From Burkholderiales bacterium (lineage in GTDB: Bacteria; Pseudomonadota; Gammaproteobacteria; Burkholderiales; Burkholderiaceae_C), in the NCBI GenBank assembly GCA_028868995.1, contig JAGWTH010000008.1, positions 30,402 to 94,401 of the forward strand: 64,000 nt of DNA, given 5' to 3'. The first letter of the stretch is position 1; each line of letters starts with the position of its first letter. This document shows, piece by piece, positions 38,481 to 47,348 of this stretch. Made by a program: the position numbers and the translations under genes. Under the pieces are notes generated by a model that was not told the origin of the DNA, did no database searches, and saw only the letters and a list, made by a program, of their open reading frames with translations.

Positions 38481-39518
38481 ATGAACCAGTTGACCCTGAA
38501 ACTCCCCCGCCGCAGCCCGCGGCTGTTCCTGCTGCTCGCCGCGGCCGCGTGGCTGCTGCTGTACCAGTTGCTGCTGCCCGCGGCCAGGGCGGTGGTCGCC
38601 CTGCTGCCGGTCGACCCGGCCAGCCACCTGGGCGGCGCGATCGAGTTCTTCCTGTACGACACGCCCAAGGTGCTGCTCCTGCTCACGGGCATCGTGTTCG
38701 TGATGGGCATGGTGAACTCGTATTTCACCCCCGAGCGCACGCGGGCGCTGCTGGCGGGGCGCTCCGAAGGCGTGGCCAATGTCCTGGCCGCCGGCCTGGG
38801 CATCGTGACGCCGTTCTGCTCGTGCTCCGCGGTGCCGCTGTTCATCGGGTTCGTTCAGGCCGGCGTTCCCCTGGGGGTCACCTTCTCCTTCCTGATCTCC
38901 GCGCCCATGGTCAACGAGGTGGCGCTGACGCTGCTGTTCGGCCTGTTCGGCTGGAAGATCGCCCTGCTGTACCTGGGCCTCGGCCTGGCGGTGGCCATCG
39001 TGGCGGGCTGGGTCATCGGCCGGCTGAAGCTGGAGAACCACCTGGAGGATTGGGTGCGCGAGATGCCCCGCGTGCAGGCCCATGCCGGCATCGATGCCAT
39101 GTCGCTCGCCGACCGGGTGCAGGCGGGCTTTGCGAGCGTGCGGGAGATCGTCGGCAAGGTCTGGCCCTACATCCTGGGCGGCATCGCGATCGGCGCCCTG
39201 ATCCACGGCTACGTGCCGGAGGACTTCATGGCCAGCTTCATGGGCAAGGACGCCTGGTGGTCGGTGCCGCTGGCGGTGCTGGTGGGCATCCCCATGTACA
39301 CCAATGCCGCCGGGGTGATCCCCATCGTCCAGGCGCTGCTGGCGAAGGGAGCCGCGCTGGGTACCGTGCTGGCGTTCATGATGAGCGTGATCGCACTGTC
39401 GCTGCCGGAAATGATCATCCTGCGCAAGGTTCTCAAGGTCCGCCTGATCGTGACCTTCGCGGGCGTGGTCGGGGCGGGCATCCTGATGGTCGGATACGTC
39501 TTCAACGGAGTGCTCTGA
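38481..39518 (+). CDS. Permease of the DUF318/ArsP family
   Basis: 345-residue membrane protein with eight or more helices. The family signature GIVTPFCSCSAVPLFIGFVQAGVPLG (about 108-133) contains the paired cysteines implicated in thiol-metal(loid) transport. A second conserved region is GIPMYTNAAGVIPIVQALLAKGAALGT. ArsP members export trivalent organoarsenicals such as methylarsenite; others are uncharacterised YraQ-like permeases. The ars context and neighbouring ArsI support ArsP-like function. Strong GGAGG upstream of ATG 38481; 1-bp gap to the next gene. Confidence 0.85.
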   Translation: MNQLTLKLPRRSPRLFLLLAAAAWLLLYQLLLPAARAVVALLPVDPASHLGGAIEFFLYDTPKVLLLLTGIVFVMGMVNSYFTPERTRALLAGRSEGVANVLAAGLGIVTPFCSCSAVPLFIGFVQAGVPLGVTFSFLISAPMVNEVALTLLFGLFGWKIALLYLGLGLAVAIVAGWVIGRLKLENHLEDWVREMPRVQAHAGIDAMSLADRVQAGFASVREIVGKVWPYILGGIAIGALIHGYVPEDFMASFMGKDAWWSVPLAVLVGIPMYTNAAGVIPIVQALLAKGAALGTVLAFMMSVIALSLPEMIILRKVLKVRLIVTFAGVVGAGILMVGYVFNGVL

Positions 39519-39519
39519 C

Positions 39520-40458
39520 ATGCGCCCGAATCGCCTGCTCGCCTGGATCCTCGCGAGCGTTTCCCTGCTGTTCGCCGCTTCGGGCGACGCGCTTGCCGTG
39601 CAGGTCGAGTTCCAGCCGGTGGCGCCCGGCGTCTATGCGTTCATCGGCGAGACCGGACCCCGGACCGCCGCGAACGAGGGCTTGAACGCGAACATCGGGC
39701 TCGTCGTCACGCCGGCCGGCGCGGTGCTGATCGACAGCGGCGCCACCTGGCAGGGTGCGCGCCAGATCGACGAAGCCGTCGGGCGCGTCAGCGCCGTGCC
39801 GGTGAAATGGGTGATCAACACCGGCGGCCAGGACCACCGCTGGCTGGGCAACGGCTACTTCAGCGCGCGAGGGGCCGAGATCATCGCCCATGCGGACGCC
39901 CGCGCCGACATGCGCAACCGCGGCAACGACCACCTGGAGGCGCTGCGCAGGGACCTGGGCGGGAAGGCGGACGGCACCGTGCCCACCTTGCCCACCCGCT
40001 GGCTCACCGGGAAGGACGAGCGGCTGGAACTGGGTGGCGTGGTCCTCGAGTTCAAGCATCGCGGCGGCGCCCACACTCCCGGTGACACCATGGTCTGGCT
40101 GCCGCGCGAGCGCGTGCTGTTCACGGGGGATGTCGTCTACGTCGACCGGATGCTGGGCGTCCTGCCGGTGAGCAACACGCGTCACTGGCTCGATACCTTC
40201 GCCGTCATCGAGGAGATCGCGCCGCAGCGGTTGGTGCCCGGGCACGGTGGCGTCACCGACCTGCGGCAGGCGCGGGCCGACACCCAGGCCTATCTGCTGG
40301 CGCTGCGCGCGCACATGAGGCAGGCGGTGGACGACGGCGTCGACCTCGGCGCGGCGGTCAAGTCCTTCGACGCCGGGCCGTTCCAGCGCCTGCTCCACGC
40401 CGGCGAGCTCGGACCGGGCAACGCCAGCCGCACCTATCTCGAAATCGAGCGCGAATGA
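39520..40458 (+). CDS. Exported MBL-fold protein with altered metal site
   Basis: 312-residue metallo-beta-lactamase fold protein with a signal peptide (residues 1-26, ending ALA-V). The usual HxHxDH motif is replaced by NTGGQDH (residues 100-106): the D and last H remain, but both first-site histidines are lost (T101 and G103 stand in their places). The other fold ligands look kept (H185 in GGAHTPGD, D204 in FTGDVVY, H242 in PGHGG). It resembles MBL proteins of sulfur and quinoprotein loci. A mononuclear site or a different metal is possible. Ninth-position spacing (1 bp after the permease) ties it to the ars operon; its role there is unknown. Confidence 0.85.
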   Translation: MRPNRLLAWILASVSLLFAASGDALAVQVEFQPVAPGVYAFIGETGPRTAANEGLNANIGLVVTPAGAVLIDSGATWQGARQIDEAVGRVSAVPVKWVINTGGQDHRWLGNGYFSARGAEIIAHADARADMRNRGNDHLEALRRDLGGKADGTVPTLPTRWLTGKDERLELGGVVLEFKHRGGAHTPGDTMVWLPRERVLFTGDVVYVDRMLGVLPVSNTRHWLDTFAVIEEIAPQRLVPGHGGVTDLRQARADTQAYLLALRAHMRQAVDDGVDLGAAVKSFDAGPFQRLLHAGELGPGNASRTYLEIERE

Positions 40459-40483
40459 TCGTCAGACACCGAAAGGAAGCATC

Positions 40484-40729
40484 GTGGAAGTGAAAGTCCT
40501 CGGCACCGGCTGCGCCAACTGCAAGGCCACCGTCACCCTCATCGACCAGGTCGCCAAGGCCAGGGGCATCCCCATCCGGCTGGAGAAGGTCGAGGAGCCG
40601 CGCGACATCATGGCCTACGGCGTCATGAGGACGCCGGGCGTCGTGATCGACGGCAAGGTGGTGCACGCGGGCGGCGTTCCGGGCCGCGACAAGGTGGAGC
40701 AGTGGCTGGCCGAAGGGCTCTCGCCCTGA
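40484..40729 (+). CDS. Mini-thioredoxin (redox-active disulfide protein family)
   Basis: 81-residue thioredoxin-fold protein of the TM0996/MTH895 type. The active-site pair is C10-C13 in GTGCANCK, followed by a cis-proline motif RTPGVVIDGKVVHAG. Such small proteins accompany arsenic and permease genes and may reduce ArsC or shuttle metal(loid)-thiols. A good GAAAGGAAG precedes ATG 40484. Last gene of the arsenic operon. Confidence 0.9.
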   Translation: MEVKVLGTGCANCKATVTLIDQVAKARGIPIRLEKVEEPRDIMAYGVMRTPGVVIDGKVVHAGGVPGRDKVEQWLAEGLSP

Positions 40730-40803
40730 AGCGACCCACGGGGCACCGGTCCTCGGGTGGGGAAGCGTGGGCCGATTCCCGGCCGAGCTGGTCTAATCGC
40801 CCC

Positions 40804-41673
40804 ATGGAGCCCGTCCTCACCCCCGAACTCCTGGCGCAGCTGCGCGCCTGGGAAGGCCGCAGCGAGACGCTGCACGACGAGATCACCGCCGCGCCCGTGC
40901 GCCAGCTCTCGGCGACGCTGGACCGCGACGACCCTGCGCCCGCGGTCGGCACCGAGCTGCCGCCGCTGTGGCACTGGCTGTACTTCCTGCCCAGCGCCCG
41001 GCAAAGCGAGCTGGGCCCCGACGGCCACCCGAAGCGCGGCGGCTTCCTGCCGCCGGTGCCGCTGCCGCGCCGCATGTGGGCCGGCGGCCGGCTGCAGTGG
41101 CACGCGCCCCTGCGCGTGGGCGAGGCCGTGGAGCGCAACTCGCGCATCGTGTCGGTCACGCACAAGGCGGGGCGCAGCGGCGACCTCGTGTTCGTGCTGG
41201 TGCGCCACGAGCTGCGCAACGCGCAGGGCCTGGCGCTCACCGAGGAACACGACATCGTCTACCGGCCGGCGCCGAAGCCGGGCGACCCGGCGCCGCCGCC
41301 GCAGGCCGCGCCCGCGGATGCCGAATGGTCGCGCGAGATCGTGCCGGACGACGTGCTGCTGTTCCGCTATTCCGCGCTCACCTTCAACGGCCACCGCATC
41401 CACTACGACCGGCGCTACGTCACCGGGGTCGAGGGCTATCCGGGGCTGGTCGTGCACGGCCCGCTGATCGCCACCCTGCTGGTGGACCTGGCGCGGCGGC
41501 AGCGGCCCGGAGCGCGGATGCGCAGCCTCTCCTTCAAGGCCGTGCGGCCCACCTTCGACCTGCACCCCTTCCGCGTCAACGGCCGGCCCACGGCGGACGG
41601 CCAAGGCGCGCAGCTCTGGGCGCAGGACCACGAGGGCTGGCTCACCATGCAGGCCGAGGTGCAGTTCGCATGA
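40804..41673 (+). CDS. MaoC/FAS1-like dehydratase-hydratase (mesaconyl-CoA hydratase type)
   Basis: 289-residue double hot-dog protein related to HTD2 and 3-methylfumaryl-CoA/mesaconyl-C4-CoA hydratases. The N-terminal half has LPPLWHWLYFLP and a GHPKRGGFLPPVPLPRRMWAGG segment characteristic of this family. The C-terminal hot-dog has the catalytic-type block SALTFNGHRIHYDRRYV (about 196-212). First gene of a coupled unit: its stop overlaps the dehydrogenase ATG. It probably hydrates an unsaturated branched or dicarboxylic acyl-CoA made by the neighbours. Confidence 0.83.
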   Translation: MEPVLTPELLAQLRAWEGRSETLHDEITAAPVRQLSATLDRDDPAPAVGTELPPLWHWLYFLPSARQSELGPDGHPKRGGFLPPVPLPRRMWAGGRLQWHAPLRVGEAVERNSRIVSVTHKAGRSGDLVFVLVRHELRNAQGLALTEEHDIVYRPAPKPGDPAPPPQAAPADAEWSREIVPDDVLLFRYSALTFNGHRIHYDRRYVTGVEGYPGLVVHGPLIATLLVDLARRQRPGARMRSLSFKAVRPTFDLHPFRVNGRPTADGQGAQLWAQDHEGWLTMQAEVQFA

Positions 41674-42839
41674 AGACGCAGATTCCCGCCCCCGACGCTC
41701 ACCAGGAGATGCGCGAGGCGCTGCGCGACCTGTGCGGCCGTTTCGATTCCGCCTACTGGCAGAAGGTGGACACCGAGCGCGGCTATCCCGAGGCCTTCGT
41801 GAAGGCGCTCACCGAGGCCGGCTGGCTGGCCGCCATGATCCCGGCCGAATACGGCGGCTCGGGCCTGGGCCTGGCCGAAGCCTCGGTGGTGATGGAGGAA
41901 ATCAACCTCTCCGGCGGCAACGCCGGTTCCTGCCACGGCCAGATGTACAACATGGGCACGCTGCTGCGCCACGGCTCGCCCGCGCAGAAGAAGCAGTACC
42001 TGCCCGGCATCGCCAGCGGCCAGCTGCGCCTGCAGTCGATGGCGGTGACCGAACCCACCACCGGCACCGACACCACGCAGCTGAAGACCACCGCCGTGAA
42101 GAAGGGCGATCGCTACGTGGTGAACGGCCAGAAGGTCTGGATCTCGCGCATCCAGCACTCGGACCTGATGATCCTGCTGGCGCGCACCACGCCGCTGGCC
42201 GAGGTCAGGAAGAAGAGCGAGGGCATGAGCATCTTCGTCGTGGACCTGCACCAGGCCATGGGCCACGGCATGACCGTGCGGCCGATCCCCAACATGGTGA
42301 ACCACGAGACCAACGAGGTGTTCTTCGACCAGCTGGAGATCCCGGCGGAGAACTTGATCGGCGAGGAAGGGCAGGGCTTCCGCTACATCCTCGACGGCCT
42401 CAACGCGGAGCGCACGCTGATCGCCGCCGAATGCATCGGCGACGCGTACTGGTTCGTGGACAAGGCGCGCCGCTATGCCAGCGACCGCGTGGTGTTCAAC
42501 CGCCCGATCGGCCAGAACCAGGGCGTGGCCTTCCCGATCGCCGACGCCTACATCGAGACCGAGGCCGCCAACCTGATGCGCTTCAAGGCCTGTACGCTGT
42601 TCGACGCCGGCCGGCCCTGCGGCGCCGAGGCCAACATGGCCAAGTACCTGGCGGCCAAGGCCTCCTGGGAGGCGGCCAACACCTGCCTGCAGACACACGG
42701 CGGCTTCGGCTTCGCCCACGAATACGACGTGGAGCGCAAGTTCCGCGAGACGCGGCTGTACCAGGTGGCGCCGATCTCGACCAACCTGATCTACTCCTAC
42801 GTGGCCGAGCACCTGCTGGGCCTGCCCCGGAGCTTTTGA
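41670..42839 (+). CDS. Acyl-CoA dehydrogenase family protein (catalytic Glu replaced by Gln)
   Basis: 389-residue acyl-CoA dehydrogenase. It has MAVTEPTTGTDTTQLK and GQKVWISRIQHSDLMILLA, the FAD-contact motifs. Where most members have the catalytic Glu (IYEGT), this one reads LYQVAPIST, giving Q365. The base must be elsewhere, as in isovaleryl-CoA dehydrogenase, or the chemistry differs. Overlaps the hydratase (ATGA) and the CoA-transferase (TGATG). The hydratase/dehydrogenase/CoA-transferase trio suggests degradation of a small dicarboxylate or branched acid. Confidence 0.9.
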   Translation: MKTQIPAPDAHQEMREALRDLCGRFDSAYWQKVDTERGYPEAFVKALTEAGWLAAMIPAEYGGSGLGLAEASVVMEEINLSGGNAGSCHGQMYNMGTLLRHGSPAQKKQYLPGIASGQLRLQSMAVTEPTTGTDTTQLKTTAVKKGDRYVVNGQKVWISRIQHSDLMILLARTTPLAEVRKKSEGMSIFVVDLHQAMGHGMTVRPIPNMVNHETNEVFFDQLEIPAENLIGEEGQGFRYILDGLNAERTLIAAECIGDAYWFVDKARRYASDRVVFNRPIGQNQGVAFPIADAYIETEAANLMRFKACTLFDAGRPCGAEANMAKYLAAKASWEAANTCLQTHGGFGFAHEYDVERKFRETRLYQVAPISTNLIYSYVAEHLLGLPRSF

Positions 42840-44020
42840 TGACGCGGCCGCTCGATGGCATCACGGTGGTGTCGCTGGAGCACGCGATCGCCGCGCCCTT
42901 CTGCACTCGGCAACTCGCCGACCTCGGCGCGCGCGTGATCAAGGTGGAGCGTCCCGGCGCCGGCGACTTCGCCCGGGCCTACGATACGCGGGCGCAGGGC
43001 CTGGCCTCGCACTTCGTGTGGGTCAACCGCTCCAAGGAAAGCCTCACGCTGGACCTCAAGCAGCCCGAGGCGCTGTGGGTCCTGATGGACCTGCTCGCGC
43101 GCGCCGACGTGCTGGTGCAGAACCTGGCGCCGGGCGCGGCCGAACGCATGGGCCTGGGATACGAGGCGCTGCGCGAGAAGCATCCGCGGCTGGTCGTGTG
43201 CGACATCTCCGGCTACGGCAACGACGGGCCCTACCGCGACAAGAAGGCCTACGACCTCCTGATCCAGAGCGAGGCGGGTTTCCTCTCGGTCACGGGCACC
43301 CCCGGGGAGCCGGTGAAGGCCGGCATCTCCATCGCCGACATCGCGGCCGGCATGTACGCCTACACGGGCGTGCTGGCGGCGCTGCTGCAGCGGCAGAAGA
43401 CCGGCGCGGGCTCGCACGTGGACGTGTCGATGCTGGAGGCGCTGGGCGAGTGGATGGGATTTCCCATGTACTACGCCTACGACGGCGCCGAGCCGCCGCC
43501 GCGCAGCGGCGCCGCGCACGCGACCATCTATCCCTACGGCCCCTTCGCCGCCGGCGACGGCAAGACGGTGATGCTGGGCCTGCAGAACGAGCGCGAATGG
43601 AAGGCCTTCTGCGACCAGGTGCTGCGCCAGCCGCAGCTCGCGACCGACCCCCGCTTCGCCAGCAACAGCGCCCGCAACGACCACCGCGAGGCGCTGCGGG
43701 CGATCATCCTGGCGGTGTTCTCGCAGCTGGACGCGGAGCAGGTGATCGCCCGGCTGGACGAGGCGCAGATCGCCAACGCGCACGTGAACACGGTGGGCGA
43801 CGTGTGGCAGCACCCGCAGCTGCGCTCCCGCGGACGCTTCACGCAGGTGGACTCGCCCGCCGGCGCGCTGGCCGCGCTGCTGCCGCCCGGCGCGCAGAGC
43901 GCCTTCGACTACCGCATGGACCCCATCCCCGCGGTCGGCCAGCACACCGAGGCCCTCCTGCGCGAGCTGGGACGGGGCGAACAGGACATCGCGCGGCTGC
44001 GGGCGTCCCGGGCGATCTGA
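42839..44020 (+). CDS. CaiB/BaiF-type CoA-transferase (family III)
   Basis: 393-residue family III CoA-transferase. The N-terminal block GITVVSLEHAIAAPFCTRQLADLGARVIKVE and NRSKESLTLDLK are typical; the catalytic aspartate is D167 in GISIADIAAGMYAY. It resembles itaconate/mesaconate or succinyl-CoA:carboxylate transferases more than the family member at 29843-31051. Last gene of the three-gene unit, 69 bp before the tRNA-Arg gene, with no clear terminator between. Confidence 0.9.
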   Translation: MTRPLDGITVVSLEHAIAAPFCTRQLADLGARVIKVERPGAGDFARAYDTRAQGLASHFVWVNRSKESLTLDLKQPEALWVLMDLLARADVLVQNLAPGAAERMGLGYEALREKHPRLVVCDISGYGNDGPYRDKKAYDLLIQSEAGFLSVTGTPGEPVKAGISIADIAAGMYAYTGVLAALLQRQKTGAGSHVDVSMLEALGEWMGFPMYYAYDGAEPPPRSGAAHATIYPYGPFAAGDGKTVMLGLQNEREWKAFCDQVLRQPQLATDPRFASNSARNDHREALRAIILAVFSQLDAEQVIARLDEAQIANAHVNTVGDVWQHPQLRSRGRFTQVDSPAGALAALLPPGAQSAFDYRMDPIPAVGQHTEALLRELGRGEQDIARLRASRAI

Positions 44021-44073
44021 GGTCCCGCGCCGGCGGTCCACGGGCCGGGCGGGAAGGCCCGCAAAAGTGCTGC

Positions 44074-44079
44074 TATAAT
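44074..44079 (+). promoter_or_regulatory. -10 element of tRNA-Arg
   Basis: A consensus TATAAT ends 10 bp before the mature tRNA 5' end, placing transcription start a few bases upstream of the tRNA. No good -35 hexamer is seen at 16-18 bp spacing. Confidence 0.7.
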
Positions 44080-44089
44080 CACGAGCTTC

Positions 44090-44166
44090 GCGGCTGTAGC
44101 TCAGTTGGATAGAGTACTTGGCTACGAACCAAGGGGTCGTGGGTTCGAATCCTGCCAGCCGCGCCA
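44090..44166 (+). tRNA. tRNA-Arg (anticodon ACG)
   Basis: 77-nt cloverleaf with encoded CCA: acceptor GCGGCTG/CAGCCGC, D arm GCTCAGTTGGATAGAGT, anticodon stem-loop CTTGG-CTACGAA-CCAAG, T arm GTGGGTTCGAATCCTGC. A TATAAT stands just upstream and a strong terminator just downstream. A decayed copy of its 3' part is found at 51621-51670, so it probably marks the left boundary of an island. Confidence 0.97.
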
Positions 44167-44174
44167 ACAAAATC

Positions 44175-44209
44175 AAGGGCTTACGTCGATTTCGGCGTAA
44201 GCCCTTTTC
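44175..44209 (+). terminator. Rho-independent terminator after tRNA-Arg
   Basis: Perfect 11-bp stem AAGGGCTTACG/CGTAAGCCCTT extended by three inner pairs (one G-U), loop ATTT, then TTTCTTT. The same element, differing at one loop base, recurs at 51678-51712. Confidence 0.9.
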
Positions 44210-44393
44210 TTTGGGCTGGGGGAATCAGCGAACGGAAAGGAATCCAAGCAGGCGTGATCGTCCGCCTGCAGCCCGGCCTGCCACATGGGGTGTCGGTCAG
44301 CAAGCTCATGCCGGAACGATGCGACCTGCGCCTTGCCGCGGCCTGGGGGCAATCGCACCCGCGAGCTGACGCTCGCGCGCGGGGCGGACGATG

Positions 44394-46346
44394 TCACGTC
44401 TGCGCGCGGGGCTCCACCACCGGGAACACGGCCTCGGGTGTTTCGATCAACCCGAACAGCGTCCGGACCTTCTGAGCATCACCGAGAACACGGACTTGAT
44501 TCGCTGCGATGGCGTCCTCCCAAGCGGTGCGCCGCATGGTGATCTCGTCCAGCACGGTGCGCGTCAGGACGAGAGTGGCATCAGCGTCGTGCGCCTGCGC
44601 ATCGGACAGGTGCGTCAAGGCGCAGTTCTCCAGGTTGAGGACGCAGCGCTGGCCAGTATCGTTGAACTGCCAGTTCAGCACGATCCGCAGCCCGTCGGCA
44701 CGGGGGGCGTCGAGCCGGACACCGAGGTAGTCGAAGAACAAGTCCAGCGGCAGCGCGCGCACGAGATCCGGCGACAGACGCACGCCGCCGGGCACCTTGG
44801 GCAGGCCGTGGCGCAGTTCGGCGGCACCTTGGAGGAACGCGTTGCGCGCCGTCGCCGACTCGCTCTGGTAACCCAATTGCTCCAGTGCATCCGCACCAAG
44901 CGCCCGCGCCTGCCGGTCCGAAGGGTCTGCGTACACCAGCTGCGACATCACCTGCGCGACCCAGCGGTACTCGCCGCCCTCGAAATCCTCGCGTGCGCGC
45001 TGCAGCACGGCATGCGCTCCGCCCATGTACGCGATCGCCTTTCGCGCGGCGGCCGCCGGTGGCAGGGCTTCGAGCTGCGCCGGGTTTGCCTCGTAGTAGC
45101 CCAGGTAGCGCTGGTAGATCGCGCGCACGTTGTGGCCCAAATGCCCGTAGAACGGATGCACCGACCAGTCCTGCGCCAGCGAGGCCGGCAGGCTCACCAT
45201 CTCGGCGATCTCCGAACCCACGTAGCCGAGATTCATGAGGCGCACGGTCTGGTCGTGCAGGTACTTGTAGACGTCGCGGTGGTTGCGCAGCATCTGCCGC
45301 AGCCGCTCGCTGCCCCACACCGGCCAGTGGTGCTGCGCGATGAGGACGTCCGAGCGTTCACCGTACCGGTGCAGCGCACGGCCGATGTAGCGGGACCACG
45401 CCAGCGGATCACGCACCTGCGCGCCCCGCATCGGCAGCAGGTTGTGCATGCACGAGGTGACGATCTCCGCCATGTTCAGCACCCGCTCGCGCGGATGGAA
45501 CAGGATCATTTCGGCGGGCGCTTCGGCACCGGGGGTGAGTTCGAACACGATCTCGCGACCGTCGATGCACACGGTTTCCTCGGGCTGCTCGATCAGGCGC
45601 GTCGGCGCGATGAGCGAGACCGTGCCGGGCAGGCCGGCCTTGCCGAGCCCGGCGTCGACGGTGCCTCGCTCGCCGCGCGGCAGCATCGTGCCGAATTGGA
45701 ACAGCGCGCGTCGGCTCATGACCGGACCGGCGAGAACGTTCTCCGCGACGGCTTCCTCCATGAAACCGGCCGGCGCGATCACCTGCACGCGGCCCGCCTT
45801 GACTTCGGTCTCGTCCACAACGCCGCGCACGCCGCCGAAGTGGTCGACGTGGCTGTGCGTGTAGATCACCGCCACGATGGGCCGTTGCGGGCGATGGCGG
45901 AAATACAGGTCCAGCGCCGCCCGCGCGGTCTCGACGGAGGTCAGAGGGTCGACGACGATGAGGCCCGTGTCTCCCTCCAGCAGCGTCATGTTGGCGAGAT
46001 CCAGGCCGCGGACCTGGTACATCCCTTCCGTGACCTTGAAGAGGCCGCTAAAGGTATTCAGGCGCGCATGCCGCCAGAGGCCCGGATGCACCGTGTCCGG
46101 CGCCTCTTCCTGCTGCAGGAAGGAGAAGCCGCGCAAGGTCCACACCGGCCGGCCGTGCACGCCCGTGACTTCCAGGTTGGCGGCGGTCTCGATCAGGCCC
46201 CGGTGCGCATCCTCGAATGCCTGGCGGTCGGCGAGCGGCAGGGAAGCACGCGCGCGGCGCTGGCGCTCGCGCGTGATCGCGGTGGCTTCCCTGGGTTGCG
46301 CCGAGGCCGGTGCCTGCGCGCTCCTTGTTGTCGCGCTGGCCGTCAT
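44394..46346 (-). CDS. MBL-fold alkylsulfatase-type enzyme (SdsA1-like)
   Basis: 650-residue three-domain enzyme. The catalytic MBL domain (about 100-350) has THSHVDH (H164, H166, D168, H169) binding two zincs. It is followed by a helical dimerisation domain (HPFYGHLGHNVRAIYQRYLGYY at about 395-416) and a C-terminal SCP2-like domain (from about 530) that binds the alkyl chain. This order is that of SdsA1/BDS1 alkylsulfatases, which cleave sulfate from alkyl sulfates. No signal peptide is evident, unlike exported SdsA1. Last gene of the ligase/dehydrogenase/Bug/sulfatase operon, coupled to the Bug gene by ATGA. Confidence 0.88.
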   Translation of the reverse strand: MTASATTRSAQAPASAQPREATAITRERQRRARASLPLADRQAFEDAHRGLIETAANLEVTGVHGRPVWTLRGFSFLQQEEAPDTVHPGLWRHARLNTFSGLFKVTEGMYQVRGLDLANMTLLEGDTGLIVVDPLTSVETARAALDLYFRHRPQRPIVAVIYTHSHVDHFGGVRGVVDETEVKAGRVQVIAPAGFMEEAVAENVLAGPVMSRRALFQFGTMLPRGERGTVDAGLGKAGLPGTVSLIAPTRLIEQPEETVCIDGREIVFELTPGAEAPAEMILFHPRERVLNMAEIVTSCMHNLLPMRGAQVRDPLAWSRYIGRALHRYGERSDVLIAQHHWPVWGSERLRQMLRNHRDVYKYLHDQTVRLMNLGYVGSEIAEMVSLPASLAQDWSVHPFYGHLGHNVRAIYQRYLGYYEANPAQLEALPPAAAARKAIAYMGGAHAVLQRAREDFEGGEYRWVAQVMSQLVYADPSDRQARALGADALEQLGYQSESATARNAFLQGAAELRHGLPKVPGGVRLSPDLVRALPLDLFFDYLGVRLDAPRADGLRIVLNWQFNDTGQRCVLNLENCALTHLSDAQAHDADATLVLTRTVLDEITMRRTAWEDAIAANQVRVLGDAQKVRTLFGLIETPEAVFPVVEPRAQT

Positions 46347-47323
46347 TGCGCCTGCAGGTTCGCTGCCCGCATCATGCTTTCGGTGAGAGGAATCTCCTGG
46401 CGCAAGTCCTGGGCGTATTCGGTCCCCGTTTCCGGATTGAACTGGCCGCCGATCGCCTCGATGCGCGCCTGCGCGTTGGGCCTGGCCATCGCCTGCGTTA
46501 GGGCGTCTCCGATCCGCTTCACGATCGGAGCGGGTGTCCCTCTTGGCACCGAGAGACCACCGAACGAGCTCACGCTGACGGGGATGCCTTCCTCCCTCAT
46601 CGTGGGGACCTTCGGAAGGGCGGCCACCCGGTGATCGCCAGAAACCGCGAGCGGAACCAGCTGACCGGACTTGATGAAGGGCAATGCCACGGTGCTCAGG
46701 GCGAGCGCGAAATCGACCTGGCCCCCCATGACGGCCCTGGTCGATTCGTTCGCGCCCTTGAAAGGCACATGCAGCGCCTGGGCGCCCGCTGCGGAGAGCA
46801 GCATCGCGCCGGCGAGGTGCGCCGGGGATCCGACGCCGCCCGTGGCGTACGACAGCTTGCCCGGCTGGGCCTTGGCCTTCGCGATGAGCTCCGATAGCGT
46901 CCTGATCGCCGTGTCCGGCCGGGTGACGATGACCAGGTCGGAGATGCCGATGCGGCCCACGTGGATGAAGTCCTTCATCACGTCAAAGCCCGGCTCGCGG
47001 TACATGCGCATGTTGGTGGCCATGGGCGAGCCGGAATAGATCCACGTGTAGCCGTCCGGTGCGGCGCGGGCGGCGATCTGCGCACCGACATTGCCGGCGG
47101 CGCCGGGGCGGTTCTCGATGACGATCGGCTGTTTCAGGATGTCGGTCATCACGTCGCCGAGGATGCGTACGGTCTGGTCCGGCGCGGTACCTGGCGCGTA
47201 CGGCACGATCCACCGGATCGGCTTGCTGGGGAAGTCGTCCGCCGCGGCGGGGAAGTGGATCGCCGCTGCGGCGACGAGGCCGCATGCCAAGGCAGCGCGG
47301 CGGGTCAAGCTCTGGCCATTCAT
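46343..47323 (-). CDS. Bug-family solute receptor
   Basis: 326-residue periplasmic binding protein of the tripartite tricarboxylate family. A twin-arginine-like signal (SLTRRAALACGLVAAAA, cleavage near AAA-D) precedes FPSKPIRWIVPYAPG and NRPGAAGNVGAQIAARAAPDGYT. ATG 47323 has GGAGACAG just upstream. It lies 25 bp after the dehydrogenase gene and overlaps the sulfatase start. There are no TctA/TctB genes nearby. It probably captures the substrate of the island pathway. Confidence 0.93.
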   Translation of the reverse strand: MNGQSLTRRAALACGLVAAAAIHFPAAADDFPSKPIRWIVPYAPGTAPDQTVRILGDVMTDILKQPIVIENRPGAAGNVGAQIAARAAPDGYTWIYSGSPMATNMRMYREPGFDVMKDFIHVGRIGISDLVIVTRPDTAIRTLSELIAKAKAQPGKLSYATGGVGSPAHLAGAMLLSAAGAQALHVPFKGANESTRAVMGGQVDFALALSTVALPFIKSGQLVPLAVSGDHRVAALPKVPTMREEGIPVSVSSFGGLSVPRGTPAPIVKRIGDALTQAMARPNAQARIEAIGGQFNPETGTEYAQDLRQEIPLTESMMRAANLQAQ

Positions 47324-47348
47324 TTGTCTGTCTCCTCTCCTGCTCTGC

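Noticed and set aside
44391..46634. A 747-codon plus-strand open frame opposite the alkylsulfatase gene
   Set aside because: No recognisable motifs; the minus strand encodes a full MBL, dimerisation and SCP2-like domain order.
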